From Leptodactylus fallax (taxonomy: Eukaryota > Chordata > Amphibia > Anura > Leptodactylidae), in contig CAMRHE010000028.1 of assembly GCA_947044405.1 (NCBI GenBank), positions 10,584,001 through 10,648,000 on the forward strand: DNA of 64,000 nt, written 5' to 3'. Of this stretch, positions 36,131 through 47,639 are shown piece by piece. A model generated the notes under the pieces. It was not told where the DNA came from. It did not search any database and worked only from the letters and a program-made list of their open reading frames with translations. The position numbers and the translations under genes were made by a program. Position 1 is the first letter of the stretch; each line of letters begins with the position of its first letter.

Positions 36131-38260
36131 CCTTCATACATGGTGTTCTATCAGTTTTCCTACGGCTGATAGTTCTATTATGGCTGCATCACATTTTACA
36201 TTTGTCTTTGAGGCTGTGGACATGTACAATAAAGATCAGTCTGCCCCTCCGCATCCATTACTGATAATGTTCTGCCATTCTACCAGCAGTAAGTGTACAA
36301 TAGCAAACAAATAGCTGAGAAAAGCCCAAGTCACCATAATATAGGAGATCCAGGGACACTGGACTGCAAATACCTGCAGGCATGATGTAACTAAACAGAT
36401 CCATGAATAGAAAGAGAAATCTATGAGTACAGTCAGTACAGCTGCTTACTGTCTGTGACTCACAGCCCATTTGTAATCACACAAGCAGCAAGGAATAGAT
36501 ACAAGCATAGAGAAGACTTTTCTTTCATTTTAAGCTGTGAGATATGCAGAACGTTCAGGCCAGTGCACAGAGATAGCACTTTGAAGATGTTAGTGGAGGC
36601 TGTAAGGAGATATCAGTCCTTCCCCCTCCACTCACTATGAAGATGTCTTGCTGTTTTAGCGGAATCTATGGATGGAACCTTCCCTAGTAACTGGGAGTGA
36701 ACTGCAAATTACCAAGAAGGGAGACACCTAGTGGCAGAAACGTTAGAGAGATTTTTCAGGCACAAATCTGGTCAGAAGATAGATGATATATGTTTGATCT
36801 CTGGGGGACCTACCAATCACTAGAATAGAAGTCCAGTGCCTCACATTCCTCCTCAGTGCATGGCCTCAGCAAAAGGGGCTCCATGGCCATGCATGTGCCA
36901 TGCCACTACAATGGAAAGTCTCTAGGGCAGTCGGAAAAATCCAAGGATAACTCAACTTGGACATTTTCATTGACAGTAGATGGTGTGACCATTGCTCCAT
37001 ACAAACTACTCCTCATTGCAGTTGTGTAGTAAAGAGGAACATGGGGCTTGGAGTCGCTTTTCTACTGAATGGTGGGAGCCCAGAACTGGGGCTCACAGTG
37101 ATCAGAAGAGGTGGATTGGAAATTAACTATGAAGCAATAAAACACTATTTTCTGTATCTTTCTGTTCAATAAGAACAATGGCCATAAGGTCCAAATAGGT
37201 GCAATAGGTAATATCTCAAAGTCCGTGCCTTTGTTTGCTGTGTTCAGGTCCTACTAAATCAAACATAGTTAAAAGAGCTGATTCTTTCCCTGACATGGCA
37301 AGATTTCAAGAAAAGCTCACATTACTTCAAACCGATTCTCAAGGACCTTGCAGACATCAGGATCCCATAGACCGTCAGCCAGGACATCATACAGACCTTA
37401 CATACGAGTCAAGGAGTCTCTGCCAAACATCTTCTACATTTCAGCAGCCATATAGTTGATATATTAAAATCCCAACTCGCCCGTTTTATGAGGGTAACAC
37501 ATGTAAAATGTCAAATATATCCAACGTGATTACTGGCGGCAGCAGAAACATATCAATCTCCGCTGGTCCAACCCATACATTTTTCTAGCTTGTATGTGAT
37601 AGCCTCAAACCAGGGCCAAAAAATGCACAATACTAAATTTCTCCTCATCAAATATGTGCAAAGCTCACCCAGGCTTGCCAACTGGCACGTAAAGAAATCC
37701 TGGGTTAAAAGCGAAGCTGAACTCATAGATTCAGTGTCTGACATATTTGTGTAACCTATGTCTGCTATTTTCCAATCTTCTGCCAGACGTGACCTCAAAA
37801 AGTAGAAGTATGTGTGACCCAGCTCCACAAATGGAAGGCTAAAGGGTTGTGTAGATTCAGCTATTTGTTAGCTTGTGGTTGTTGTGCCTGCTTTGTGCTA
37901 TTCCCAGGCAGGCCGGACAGTTCCGGTAGAAGGACACGGACTCCAATGGAGAGCAGATGCCTGGTGGACATAAAACATGAAGTCCTACATCCAGGAACTG
38001 TAATGGAAACATCAAACTAGGTTTAAGAGAACCGACTGAGGACTCTCAAGACATGTAACTACTATAGACCAGATATTTGCCCCCTATAGTGGACAATGAT
38101 CTTCTTACCAGGGATATTTTTAATCTGATGGATCTCCAACCCTGCCTGGAGAAGAACCCTTATCATACGCTTTATACAAGTGACCCCATTACTGCACACT
38201 ATACACAGGCCAACACATAAACACAACCATCATGCAAGAGAGTATATTTCTACATGTCAT
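36131..38260. other. Unassigned sequence, about 2.1 kb
   Basis: No array or clear transposon. 36780-36910 (GGGGGACCTACCAATCACTA, GGGGCTCCATGGCCATGCA) looks like an old dispersed repeat of the TTAA type. Several frames of 60-90 residues lack motifs. A host exon here cannot be excluded, but none is supported. Confidence 0.4.
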
Positions 38261-38510
38261 ACACCAATGAGTTCACTACTAGGCACTATACTAGCAGGCA
38301 CGCTACTGTATGTCATAGACAAGTGTGCAAACACAAGTGAACACATTACCTTATATCACAGACAAGTGAGCATATTATCACACACTATACACCAATGAGT
38401 ACACTACCAGGCGCTATAGCAGCAAGCACGCTACTGTATATCATAGACAAGTGTGCAAACACAAGTGAACACACTACCTCATAACAAAGACAAGTAACAT
38501 ACACAAACTA
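38261..38510. repeat. 128-bp tandem duplication
   Basis: ACACCAATGAGTTCACTACT at 38261 and ACACCAATGAGTACACTACC at 38389 begin two copies, each followed by CACGCTACTGTAT, CATAGACAAGTGTGCAAACA and CAAGTGAACACA. About 90% alike by eye. Confidence 0.8.
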
Positions 38511-38642
38511 GAACTTTATTACACACAATACACAAGTGAGCAGATGACATCAAATAATACAGCAAATAATAACTAGTAGATGACACAAGAAGATCTCGAC
38601 ATTATAGTATATTAAGTCTTTGCTGGTATCGCCAAGATATAA

Positions 38643-39396
38643 GGGGCCGTTCACAGTACCATTGTTAGCATCCGTAAGAAAATGTTAACAACGGAAATTA
38701 ACAGATCCGTCAAAGATCCATTAAAAAAAACATTGATTTCAATTAGATTTGTTCTGTTGTTAGATTTTATTAATTCCATCACAGGTCCAGTATTTTGGCG
38801 GATGTAACTACGCGAGGTTAAGGACTTTAGACTCCAAAATAAAGGACTTATATATGGATGGGAAGTGCCTGTTATTTTCTTAACTATGGCTAATGGAAGT
38901 ATGGCGGATGGTAATCGACAGTCATCCGTTATTCTGTCCATTATTTCTGTGCGTTTATTCTGCGCATGCTCAGAAAGCAGAACAAAAAAAAAAAAAACAA
39001 ATACCCATATGGTATAAAAACGGACATTGATGGACACTAACTGATGTGAATGTGTCTTTTTTTTAAACTGATCCATTAAATGGACACATTAAAGGGTTCT
39101 CCAGCTTCCAAAAATTATCTGCAAATACACTCACAGCAGTGCTAAATGTAGTTTGTCCACAGTTTCGCTGCATGTAAATAACAGTGATACAAGGAGCAGC
39201 AAGTAACATAACGCCAGGAAAAGGTGCACAAGGGAACAGTGAGGCTTTAGCACTGCGCTGGATGTATTTTCAGATAATTTTGGAGGCTGGATAACCCCCT
39301 TAACATCAGTTTCTGTTTACCGTACATTATGATAGGTGTTGTTTTTTTAACGGACCCATTCATAACAGACTTCCAAAGTAGTGTGAACGCCCCCCT
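38643..39396. mobile_element. Family C-like element carrying a nested MITE
   Basis: The left tip GGGGCCGTTCACAGTACC and right tip GTAGTGTGAACGCCCCCC are inverted. Inside are GAAATTAACAGATCCGTC and AACGGACCCATTCATAACAG, plus other ATCCGTT-type pieces in both orientations. The copy is interrupted at 39089-39303 by a TTAA-type MITE; without it, the outer element would be about 540 bp. Non-coding. Confidence 0.6.
39089..39303. mobile_element. Nested TTAA-type MITE, about 215 bp
   Basis: TTAA at both limits (39089-39092 and 39300-39303). Arms: AAAGGGTTCTCCAGCTTCC, AAAATTATCTGCAAATACA and GCAGTGCTAAA on the left; TTTAGCACTGCGC, TGTATTTTCAGATAATTTT and GGAGGCTGGATAACCCCC on the right, in inverted order. 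The arms are about 55 bp. Confidence 0.82.
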
Positions 39397-39499
39397 ACTG
39401 AGGAAAAAGAAATCAGTTACAAAAAGTATGTTTATGGGATAGAAGAGAATATCATAAAGGTGAAGGGTTAATTCCCAAAGTATAGTACAAAAATGGGAT

Positions 39500-39822
39500 C
39501 AGCGTGTGATCAATATATATGTATCAGTATATATGGATCAGCATATCATTAGCATATATGGGTCACCATATCATCAGTATATATGGATAAGCATGTTATC
39601 AGCATATACTGTATATATCAGCATATCATCAGTATATATGGATCAGTATATCATCAGAAAATACTCTATATAGATATATATATAGTGTATCTATCAGTAT
39701 TTATTGATCAGTATATATGGGTCAGCATATCATCAGCATATAAGGATCAGTGTATATGGATCAGCATTTCATCAGTATATATGGATCAGCATATTATAAA
39801 TATATATATGGATCTCACAGTC
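39500..39822. repeat. Degenerate tandem repeat (TATATGGATCAGCATATCATCAG-type)
   Basis: Loose 18-24-bp units combining ATATATGGATCAG and CATATCATCAG, with AT-rich expansions in the middle. About 14 recognisable copies. Confidence 0.8.
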
Positions 39823-40492
39823 ACAACTGACTACTATAAAGGGGTAAAGCTCTGAGGAGTGGTTTCGAAAGAGACCCCAGAGTATAACAGTGGATTGTGA
39901 GTGACTAGCCTCCCTGTTTTGAGTTCGGGTTGTGACCAAAAATTTTGGAAAATCTGGGTTGAATTCAGGTCAATCTGAAACGCATTGCTCATCTCTACTT
40001 GCTACAATGTAGAAACTGTACTGTAACATTCAGTAATGTAGGTAACGCACAGACGTGAAGCAGATAGAAACACTATAAAGTAATTGCTTATTGTTTTATT
40101 TTACATTGGACGATCCCTTTTATGATAAACTTTATCTATCATCTTTACTCATTACATGGGGCAATTATGGTATAAAATGCTCATTAGAATTCAGAATAGA
40201 AATAATAACAACCCCTAAGGCTACAAGACTGGATTTACCACAGCAGCAACATCACAACCATGAGAAGATTTAGAAGGTTGTAAAACCAACATGAGAATCC
40301 ACCAGTCATGTGAATGTCAGCTGATAAGGCAGCAAAGTTATTACCCATATACAAAAAATACATACTGGCTGAATGAACATTGGTAACAGCTATGTGGGTG
40401 CACAAACACACACGAGTTATGTTGTGTTCTGAACCACAAAAATGTAGCAAAAATGCAGAATTTACAAGCAATTTTGCAATAGCTGCAAAAAA

Positions 40493-41855
40493 AATGATAG
40501 ATAGGTTAGTGTCACCAGAACCAGCATATCACCCCAGCCCTGCAGATAGATAGGTTATTGTCACCAGAACCAGCATATCACCCCAGCCCTGCAGATAGAT
40601 AGGTTAGTGTCACCAGAACCAGTATATCACCCAGCACTGCAGTTAGATAGGTTATTGTCACCAGAACCAGCATATCACCCCAGCCCTGCAGATAGATAGG
40701 TTAGTGTCACCAAAACCGGCATATCATCCCAGCCCTGCAGATAGATAGGTTAGTGTCACCAGAACCAGCATATCACCCGAGCTCTGCAGATAGATAGGTT
40801 AGTGTCACCAGAACCAGCATATCACCCCAGCCCTGCAGATAGGTTAGTGTCACCAGAACCAGCATATCACCCCAGCCCTGCAGATAGGTTAGTGTCACTA
40901 GAACCAGCATATCATCCCAGCCCTGCAGAAAGATAGGTTAGTGTCACCAGAACCAGCATATCACCCCAGTCCTGCAGATAGATAGGTTAGTGTCACCAGA
41001 ACCAGCATATCACCCCAGCCCTGCAGATAGATAGGTTATTGTCACCAGAACCAGCATATCACCCCAGCCCTGCAGATAGATAGGTTAGTGTCACCAAAAC
41101 CGGCATATCACCCCAGCCCTGTAGATAGATAGGTTAGTGTCACCAGAACCAGCATATCACCCCAGCCCTGCAGATAGATAGGTTAGTGTCACCAGAACCA
41201 GCATATCACCCCAGCCCTGCAGATAGATAGGTTAGTGTCACCAGAACCAGCATATCATCCCAGCCCTGCAGATAGATAGGTTAGTGTCACCAGAACCAGC
41301 ATATCACCCGAGCTCTGCAGATAGATAGGTTAGTGTCACCAGAACCAGCATATCACCCCAGCCCTGCAGATAGGTTAGTGTCACCAGAACCAGCATATCA
41401 TCCCAGCCCTGCAGATAGATAGGTTATTGTCACCAGAACCAGCATATCACCCGAGCTCTGCAGATAGATAGGTTAGTGTCACCAGAACCAGCATATCACC
41501 CCAGCCCTGCAGATAGGTTAGTGTCACCAGAACCAGCATATCATCCCAGCCCTGCAGATAGATATGTTAGTGTCACCAGAACCAGCATATCACCCCAGCC
41601 CTGCAGATAGATAGGTTAGTGTCACCAGAACCAGCATATCACCCCATCCCTGCAGATAGATATGTTAGTGTCACCAGAACCAGCATATCACCCCATCCCT
41701 GCAGATAGATAGGTTAGGGTCACCAGAACCAGCATATCACCCCAGCCCTGCAGATAGATAGGTTAGTGTTACCAGAACCAGCATATCACCCCAGTCCTGC
41801 AGATAGATAGGTTAGTGTTACCAGAACCAGCATATCACCCCAGCCCTGCAGATAA
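40493..41855. repeat. 49-bp minisatellite (45-bp variant with one GATA fewer)
   Basis: About 28 copies of a unit made of GATAGATAGGTTAGTGTCAC, CAGAACCAGCATATCACCCC and AGCCCTGCA. Some copies lose one GATA and become 45 bp. Variants such as ACCCGAGCTCTGCA and TTATTGTCACC recur at several places, so blocks of units have been duplicated. Confidence 0.95.
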
Positions 41856-41861
41856 GTAGCT

Positions 41862-41907
41862 TACCAACCTATCTATCTGTGGGGCTGGGGTGACATGCTG
41901 GTTTCTG
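41862..41907. repeat. Single inverted unit of the 49-bp minisatellite
   Basis: ACCAACCTATCTATCTGTGG, GGCTGGGGTGACATGCTGG and TTTCTG are the inverted complement of the array unit. Array and inverted unit are separated by only AAGTAGCTT, so a hairpin can form at the array's end. Confidence 0.88.
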
Positions 41908-42619
41908 CTGAAAGACTCCCAATAACAAAAAATGAGCATTTTAGCCGACCAATGACACAGTATTATCGTCCGGACAGTAGCTGGCTATGTTTGGATTATG
42001 AGGCTGATTGTCGGATGAAAGATCTTTTTCCCATGAACAATTTTTCACAGAATGTTTCAATGGAATTGTCCAACCATCAGCCCGCTTCTAAGTAATGTTT
42101 ATGGCCTCCTCTAACCAAGAGTAAGAAAACATCATGATTAGGTAATCGCCGCCCACCAAAAGGAGCCTCAAAAAAGGAGGAGCCTGAAGACCTGAGATTA
42201 ATGGACTTTTCTGAAACCTTCATGTTTTTCCTAGGAATACGTTGGACACTTTACTCTCTATGAATATCCATGTTGACTTTGCACATTTCTACACTACACA
42301 GAGAGTACATTTTCTCCATGTAGTTATTGATGTGACAACCAACTAGCGCTGCCAAACCCAACTGAAATATAATCCTTGGACTTGTATTTAAGGATTACTA
42401 ACCCCATAACACGCATTTCACATACAAGGCATATATTCACTATCCAGTTCTCGCCTTACATGACATATTTTGGTACCACCCAAACTGCATGGGATGTCTA
42501 TAAAGCTGGCCCTAGATATTCAGCTGACAGCTATCACCCCCAAAGCTACTGCCCTGAATATACTATTGTGTCGATGACCAAAACCCAAAGTACTTGAGCT
42601 TTGTATCAGAAAACCTTTG
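41908..42619. other. Unassigned sequence
   Basis: No gene recognised; short frames at 41895-42095 and 42376-42597 have no motif. Confidence 0.4.
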
Positions 42620-43269
42620 TACATTCAGCTAGGCATTTGGTGAATATTGATGTAAAGAATCTCCTACAAGGATCAGTCTTACCAAATCACTTGACAATGA
42701 GGATAGGAGCAGGATATGGTTCCTCGGGTATCTCCCAAATAACTCCCGCCTGATAAGGGCAGTCCCCAAAAAGATACCCGGTTAATATCTCTCTACAGGA
42801 CACTCTCTCATCTCCTAACTTGTTTCATCCTCAGGGGTTAGTTAGAAGGATCAGAGTATCTCTTGGGTTATTGCCCCAGCACATGTTAATGCTTAGGGGA
42901 ATCGATGGACCCTACACCATAATGATAGGGGAGGCTGGTGCTGCTCACAGTGCTGCACAGTCAGTATGGTGTGAGCAGTACCCTGATCCTTCTAACTAAC
43001 CCTTAAGGAGTCCATGTGACTAAGGACGAAACACGTTGGAAGATGTGAGCATGCTCTGTAGAGAGATATTAACCGGGTGACTTTTTGGGGACAAACCTTG
43101 TCAGAGCCGGATCAGGAGAGTATAAGGTGAAGTAGATACTCGCCCCTCCCAACTGAGAAACCCGAGGAACCATATCCTTCTCCTCTCCTCATTGCCAAGT
43201 GGTTTGGTAAGACTGATCCTTGTAGAAGCGTATTTATATCAATATTAACCAAATGCCTAGTCCAATGTA
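42620..43269. mobile_element. Large foldback element, about 650 bp
   Basis: The left arm (ACATTCAGCTAGGCATTTGG, ACAAGGATCAGTCTTACCAA, GGATATGGTTCCTCGGG, CCCCAAAAAGATACCCGGTT, AATATCTCTCTACAG, GGGTTAGTTAGAAGGATCAG) is repeated inverted on the right (CTGATCCTTCTAACTAACCC, CTGTAGAGAGATATTAACCG, ACTTTTTGGGGAC, CCCGAGGAACCATATCC, TTGGTAAGACTGATCC, CCAAATGCCTAG). The arms are about 250-280 bp around a roughly 100-bp centre. The right arm has GGACGAAACACGTTGG, a variant of the GAAACGCG motif. Non-coding. Confidence 0.85.
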
Positions 43270-44328
43270 ATTGCTTACCTACCATCTAGTCAGAATTAAA
43301 ATTTAGGCACAAATGTTGGAAGTAGAGAGGACACTGAAGGCGGCTACTATTCCTTCCTCTAGTGTAAATGCTGGGGCTGCAGTGATCGCCTGACCCTCTT
43401 CACTTCCTGCCCAACTAACTGAGAACCAGCGGTAGGTGAATACCATTTGGTTTTTATTTTACCCAATCACTGAGCCCAGTTAGTTTTTCACTTAGAACCA
43501 GAAAACCCCAATAAATATGTCCATAAAATTTCAATAGCTTTCAATGACACAACAGTAACAGGAACCAGATCATATCATAGGTAAAAACATCTCATCCGAG
43601 CAATCTGATGGCCATGTGACATGAGAAGTTAGCCCATTGGAGTCAAAATGGTTGACAACAGTGCAAACAACTATGTAATCTCCCCGAGACTTAAGGCAGG
43701 ACAAGTCTGGAGCACAAACATCTGGGTTTACATGAGACAGACTGAACATAAGACTCCACGAGCACCGTCAGGATTTCACAAAAAGTTTTTGGCAAATTTT
43801 AGACGAGAGATAAACAAGGACAGTAATAAAATGATATCCATATAGAAATGAAATTCAGATATTCTATATAGAAAGCCTACTAATGTTTTTTATCATATAT
43901 TCAATTACTTTCAAAGGGAAGTAAATTCACAAACCAACCAGATGTCATGAGCCATAGAAATACATCTGCAAATCATGTCAAAAGGGGCAGTAAATTTTCC
44001 ACCACTATGCAAGAGCAAAACCACAAGAAAGGAGAATTCAACGCAAAACCAGATGCGAACATCTAGTAGTTGGATAGAATGGCAGAGGACGGGGGCCAAG
44101 CTGAGTAATATGTTCTCATACGGTTAATCTTAGATAAACTACAGCCAAGATAAATGTGAACACTAGAAAGAAGAGATTAGGGGAAAATGTAGAAATGAAT
44201 TGCCCCTATAGGAAAATCAGTGGTCAATTAAAGGCAATGTCAGGACTTCAGAACAGAACTTGGCGCAGGTAAAAAGAAAGGTCTCCCGATTCAGATTTTT
44301 ACAGTCCGCCAGTACATTAAAAAAGAGC
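43270..44328. other. Unassigned sequence, about 1 kb
   Basis: No gene, array or inverted repeat recognised. Confidence 0.4.
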
Positions 44329-44832
44329 TGTCACCGGGTCTGAGAATCTCAAAGACATATATGAACTGATCGGTGCTGTCACCAGGTGTAAGAATCCCAG
44401 TGATATACATCATCTGATCGGTGCTGTCACCAGGTGTGAACAGTCCAATGACATACATTATCTGATCGGCGCTGTGACCGGGTATGAGAATCCCAATGAC
44501 ATACATCATCTGATCGGCGCTGTCACCGGTGATAGAATCCCAATGATCGGCGCTGTCACCAGGTGTGAACAGTCCAATGACATACATGATCTGATCGGCA
44601 CTGTGACCAGGTATGAGAGTCCCAATGACATACATCATCTGATCGAACCTGTCAGCAGGTATGAGAGTCCAAATGACATACATTATCTGATCGGTGCTGT
44701 CACCAGGTGTGAACAGTCCAATGACATACATTATCTGATCGGTGCTGTCACCATGTGTGAATAGTCCAATGACATACATCATCTGATCGGTGCTGTCACC
44801 AGGTGTGACAATCCCAATGACATACATCATCA
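44329..44832. repeat. 48-bp minisatellite
   Basis: About 10.5 copies of a unit with GATCGGTGCTGTCACCAGGT, GTGAACAGTCCAATGACATA and CATTATCT. Variants (GTATGAGAATCCCAATGAC, GTATGAGAGTCC) alternate with the main form. 48 is a multiple of 3, hence open frames on both strands (180 residues minus, 96 plus) that are artefacts. Confidence 0.93.
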
Positions 44833-45077
44833 TACTATACTTCTGTATAAGAGACGATCATGGCATGCTCCATCAAACTCCATATTACAGATTAATTTCC
44901 TCTAGATTCAGTGCTATTAATAAGCTCAATAATACCTAACAGTATGGAGCACCATATAGCAGCACATATAGATCCTATGGGTGCAAGGCATGGAGCTGCA
45001 AGAACTCCATGTGTCTTAGACTTTGTGCATAACATCTTGGCCATTTTCTTCTGAGTCATAGGAAAGTGCTATAAGTA

Positions 45078-46644
45078 CAGTCATGGCCAAAAGTTTTGAG
45101 AATGATACAAATATTAATTTTTACAAAGTCTACTGCTTCAGTTTTTCTAATGGCAATTTGCATATACTCCAGAATGTTATAAAGAGTGATCAGCTTAACA
45201 GCAATTACTTGCAAAGTCAATATTTGCCTAGAAAATGAACTTTATCCCCCAAAACACATTTCAACATCATTGCAGCCCTGCCTTAAAAGGACCACCTAAC
45301 ATCGTTTCAGTGATTGCTCCATTAACACAGGTGTGGGTGTTGATGAGGACAGGGCTGGAGATCAATCTATCATGATTAAGTAAGAATGACACCACTGGAC
45401 ACTTTAAAAGGAGGCTGGTGCTTGCCATCATTGTTTCTCTTCTGTTAACCATGGTTATCTCTAAAGAAACACGTGCAGTCATCATTGCACTGCACAAAAA
45501 TGGCCTAACTGGGAAGAGTATTGCAGCTAGAAAGATTGCACCTCAGTCAACAATCTATCGCATCATCAAGAACTTCAAGGAGAGAGGTTCCATTGGTGCT
45601 AAAAAGGCTCCAGGGCGCCCAAGAAAGACCAGCAAGCGGCAGGACCGTCTCTTCAAAGTGTTTCAGCTGCGGGATCGGGCTACCAGCAGTGCAGAGCTTG
45701 CTGAGGAATGGCAGCAGGCAGGTGTGAGTGCATCTGCACGCACTGTGAGGCGGAGACTCTTGGAGCAAGGCCTGGTCTCAAGGAGGGCAGCAAAGAAGCC
45801 ACTTCTCTCCAGAAAAAACATCAGGGACAGACTGATATTCTGCAAAAGGTACAGGGAGTGGACTGCTGAGGACTGGGGTAAAGTCATTTTCTCTGATGAA
45901 TCCCCTTTTCAATTGTTTGGAACATCTGGAAAACAGCTTATTTGGAGAAGAAGAGGTGAGCGCTACCACCAGTCTTGTCTCATGCTAACTGTAAAGCATC
46001 CTGAAACCATTCATGTGTGGGGTTGCTTCTCAACCAAGGGAATCGGCTCTCTCACAGTCTTGCCTAAAAACACAGCCATGAATAAAGAATGGTACCAGAA
46101 TGTCCTCCAAGAGCAACTTCTCCCAACCGTCCAAGAGCAGTTTGGCGCTCAACAATGCCTTTTCCAGCATGATGGAGCACCTTGCCATAAAGCAAAGGTG
46201 ATAACTAAATGGCTCAGGGAACAAAACATAGAGATTTTGGGTCCATGGCCTGGAAACTCCCCAGATCTTAATCCCATTGAGAACTTGTGGTCAATCATCA
46301 AGAGACGGGTGGACAAACAAAAACCAACAAATTCAGACAAAATTAAAGCATTGATTCTGCAAGAATGGACTGCTATCAGTCAGGATTTGGTCCAGAAGTT
46401 GATTGAGAGCATGCCAGGGAGAATTGCAGAGGTCCTGAAGAAGAAGGGTCAACACTGCAAATATTGACTTGCTGCATTAACTCATTCTAACTGTCAATAT
46501 AAGCTTCTGTTACTCATAATATGAATGCAATTATATTTCTGTATGTGATAAAAACATCTGACAAACACACATAAAAACCAGAGGGCAGCAGATCATGTGA
46601 AAATATAATATTTGTGTCATTCTCAAAACTTTTGGCCATGACTG
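45078..46644 (+). mobile_element. Intact Tc1/mariner transposon (DD35E, Traveler-like), 1567 bp
   Basis: Exact TA on both sides (45076-45077 and 46645-46646). The terminal inverted repeats begin CAGTCATGGCCAAAAGTTTT and agree for about 38 bp with one mismatch. A second, inner binding-site-like pair, CAAAGTCAATATTTGCC (about 45213-45229) and the complement of GCAAATATTGACTTG (about 46456-46470), gives an IR/DR-type arrangement. The transposase frame between them is uninterrupted. Everything needed for mobility is present by eye. Confidence 0.93.
45451..46467 (+). CDS. Tc1/mariner transposase, intact, DD35E
   Basis: 338 residues from the ATG at 45451 (AACCATGG, a strong initiation context). 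The frame also contains an ATG 33 bases upstream, but family alignment begins MVISKETR. It would bind the element's own ends and cut and paste it at TA sites in the nucleus. Residues 1-45 form the first helix-turn-helix (SKETRAVIIALHKNGLTG, STIYRIIKNF). GRPRKT at 55-60 is the usual AT-hook-like linker. Residues 65-115 form the second (RTVRRRLLEQGL). The catalytic core has Asp149 (IFSDESPF), Asp241 (FQHDGAPCH) and Glu277 ([11 protein letters not shown]). There are 35 residues between Asp241 and Glu277, one more than in classical Tc1 and Sleeping Beauty types, because of an extra residue in ILGPWPGNS. DD35E spacing is the mark of the recently described Traveler family; membership is my inference. 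No stop or frameshift occurs, and length matches the family (about 340). Strand usage is unrelated to the neighbouring arrays. Confidence 0.92.
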   Translation: MVISKETRAVIIALHKNGLTGKSIAARKIAPQSTIYRIIKNFKERGSIGAKKAPGRPRKTSKRQDRLFKVFQLRDRATSSAELAEEWQQAGVSASARTVRRRLLEQGLVSRRAAKKPLLSRKNIRDRLIFCKRYREWTAEDWGKVIFSDESPFQLFGTSGKQLIWRRRGERYHQSCLMLTVKHPETIHVWGCFSTKGIGSLTVLPKNTAMNKEWYQNVLQEQLLPTVQEQFGAQQCLFQHDGAPCHKAKVITKWLREQNIEILGPWPGNSPDLNPIENLWSIIKRRVDKQKPTNSDKIKALILQEWTAISQDLVQKLIESMPGRIAEVLKKKGQHCKY

Positions 46645-47211
46645 TACATTGTCACCTGACAGAAGAGATATAAGGAGTCAGACATTTGCATAGAGCACAG
46701 ATAAAAGTCCAGAGAGCAGAATCTGCAGACCCTGACCTTTACCCAGCTGGGAGCAGGAGCACAGACATGGTGGAAGCTCTTCATTACCAATCTAAAATAG
46801 CAAGGCATCAATCTCTCAGATAAAACTCCTTCACTGTATCTGCAGGGCATGTGGTTAGCCAGGAGCCCATGCATCGTCATCTGGAAAGTAGGGCACTATA
46901 CCACGGGCATGGTGTGAATGGCAGAGATTCTCTACAACTGATATCAAATGCCTCTCCTACTGTATGTTTGTGCACAGGACTAAAGCATCTGAATACAGTC
47001 AAACCCTTTACCCTGCACAATTTGGTATTTAGGAACCAGGAATGCGGATGGAATTTTGTGTTGTTGACACCTGCAAGGTCCGTGGCTAACGCTATAGACA
47101 ACATAAGTGATGACTGTGGATGTGTCCCATCCAAGGCAATACAGTGCAGGCATGGTGCAGCCAGCGAAAGAGTATGAAAGGGGTTTCATATATGCAGAAA
47201 ACACCTATGAT
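46645..47211. other. Unassigned sequence
   Basis: Overlapping frames on both strands at 46851-47204 (74-108 residues) show no motif. If the minus-strand exon at 47509 is real, this would lie in its downstream intron. No exon is supported here. Confidence 0.35.
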
Positions 47212-47213
47212 AT

Positions 47214-47266
<53 letters not shown>
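47212..47266. repeat. (GATA)n microsatellite
   Basis: About 13 tandem GATA units ending GATAGACAGG. Confidence 0.95.
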
Positions 47267-47508
47267 CAGGACTCTTTGAGGTTCTCGATAAACATTCAGT
47301 TATTTACAGCTGAAAATGAAAACGGGTTAAAGTGAAATATTACAGCAGATCCCGTGGGAGTCTCCACTGACATCTTTTGCCTATTTGTCATTGTATAAGC
47401 ACTCTCCATGAGTTAAAGCTTGCATAACAAGGTCAGGAGTCCACGTCTGATTTACATGTCATAGATCCACCACGGATTTGTTTGCTAGCACTTTCCAGAG
47501 TTTCTTAC

Positions 47509-47615
47509 CCTGATGGTGGCAGGGAAGCGTCCTGGCTGGAGTTCTCAGACCAAGATCCTGAATCGTCCATTCCCCCGCTGTGTCCCTCGGGCGCTGAGCA
47601 GAGTCGTCCTTATTT
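47509..47615 (-). CDS. Candidate first coding exon of a host gene (partial)
   Basis: On the minus strand a possible acceptor (TATACAGCTGCAG, exon from 47615) is followed by 45 bases of leader and an ATG at 47570-47568 in good context (GGAATGG). Twenty codons follow, beginning MDDSGSWSENSSQD, an acidic, Ser-rich stretch typical of regulatory protein N-termini. The exon would end at 47509 in ATCAGG, followed by the donor GTAAGAAA. Without splicing, the frame meets TAA within one codon (GGGTAA), so the donor is needed. About 1.6 kb upstream on the same strand lies a GC-rich region with a perfect donor (see 49215). The downstream exons would be at lower coordinates, and I found none. I do not recognise the protein. 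Chance resemblance is possible. Confidence 0.4.
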
Positions 47616-47639
47616 CTGCAGCTGTATAACAAATTGATG

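Noticed and set aside
40493..41855. CRISPR-like array (49-bp period)
   Set aside because: All parts of the unit repeat; length changes are loss of one GATA, typical of a minisatellite.
44291..44833. 180-residue minus-strand protein with DSTDQMMYVIG repeats
   Set aside because: Translated 48-bp minisatellite.
46851..47204. Exon of the candidate minus-strand gene
   Set aside because: No matching acceptor and donor pair, no recognisable protein sequence.
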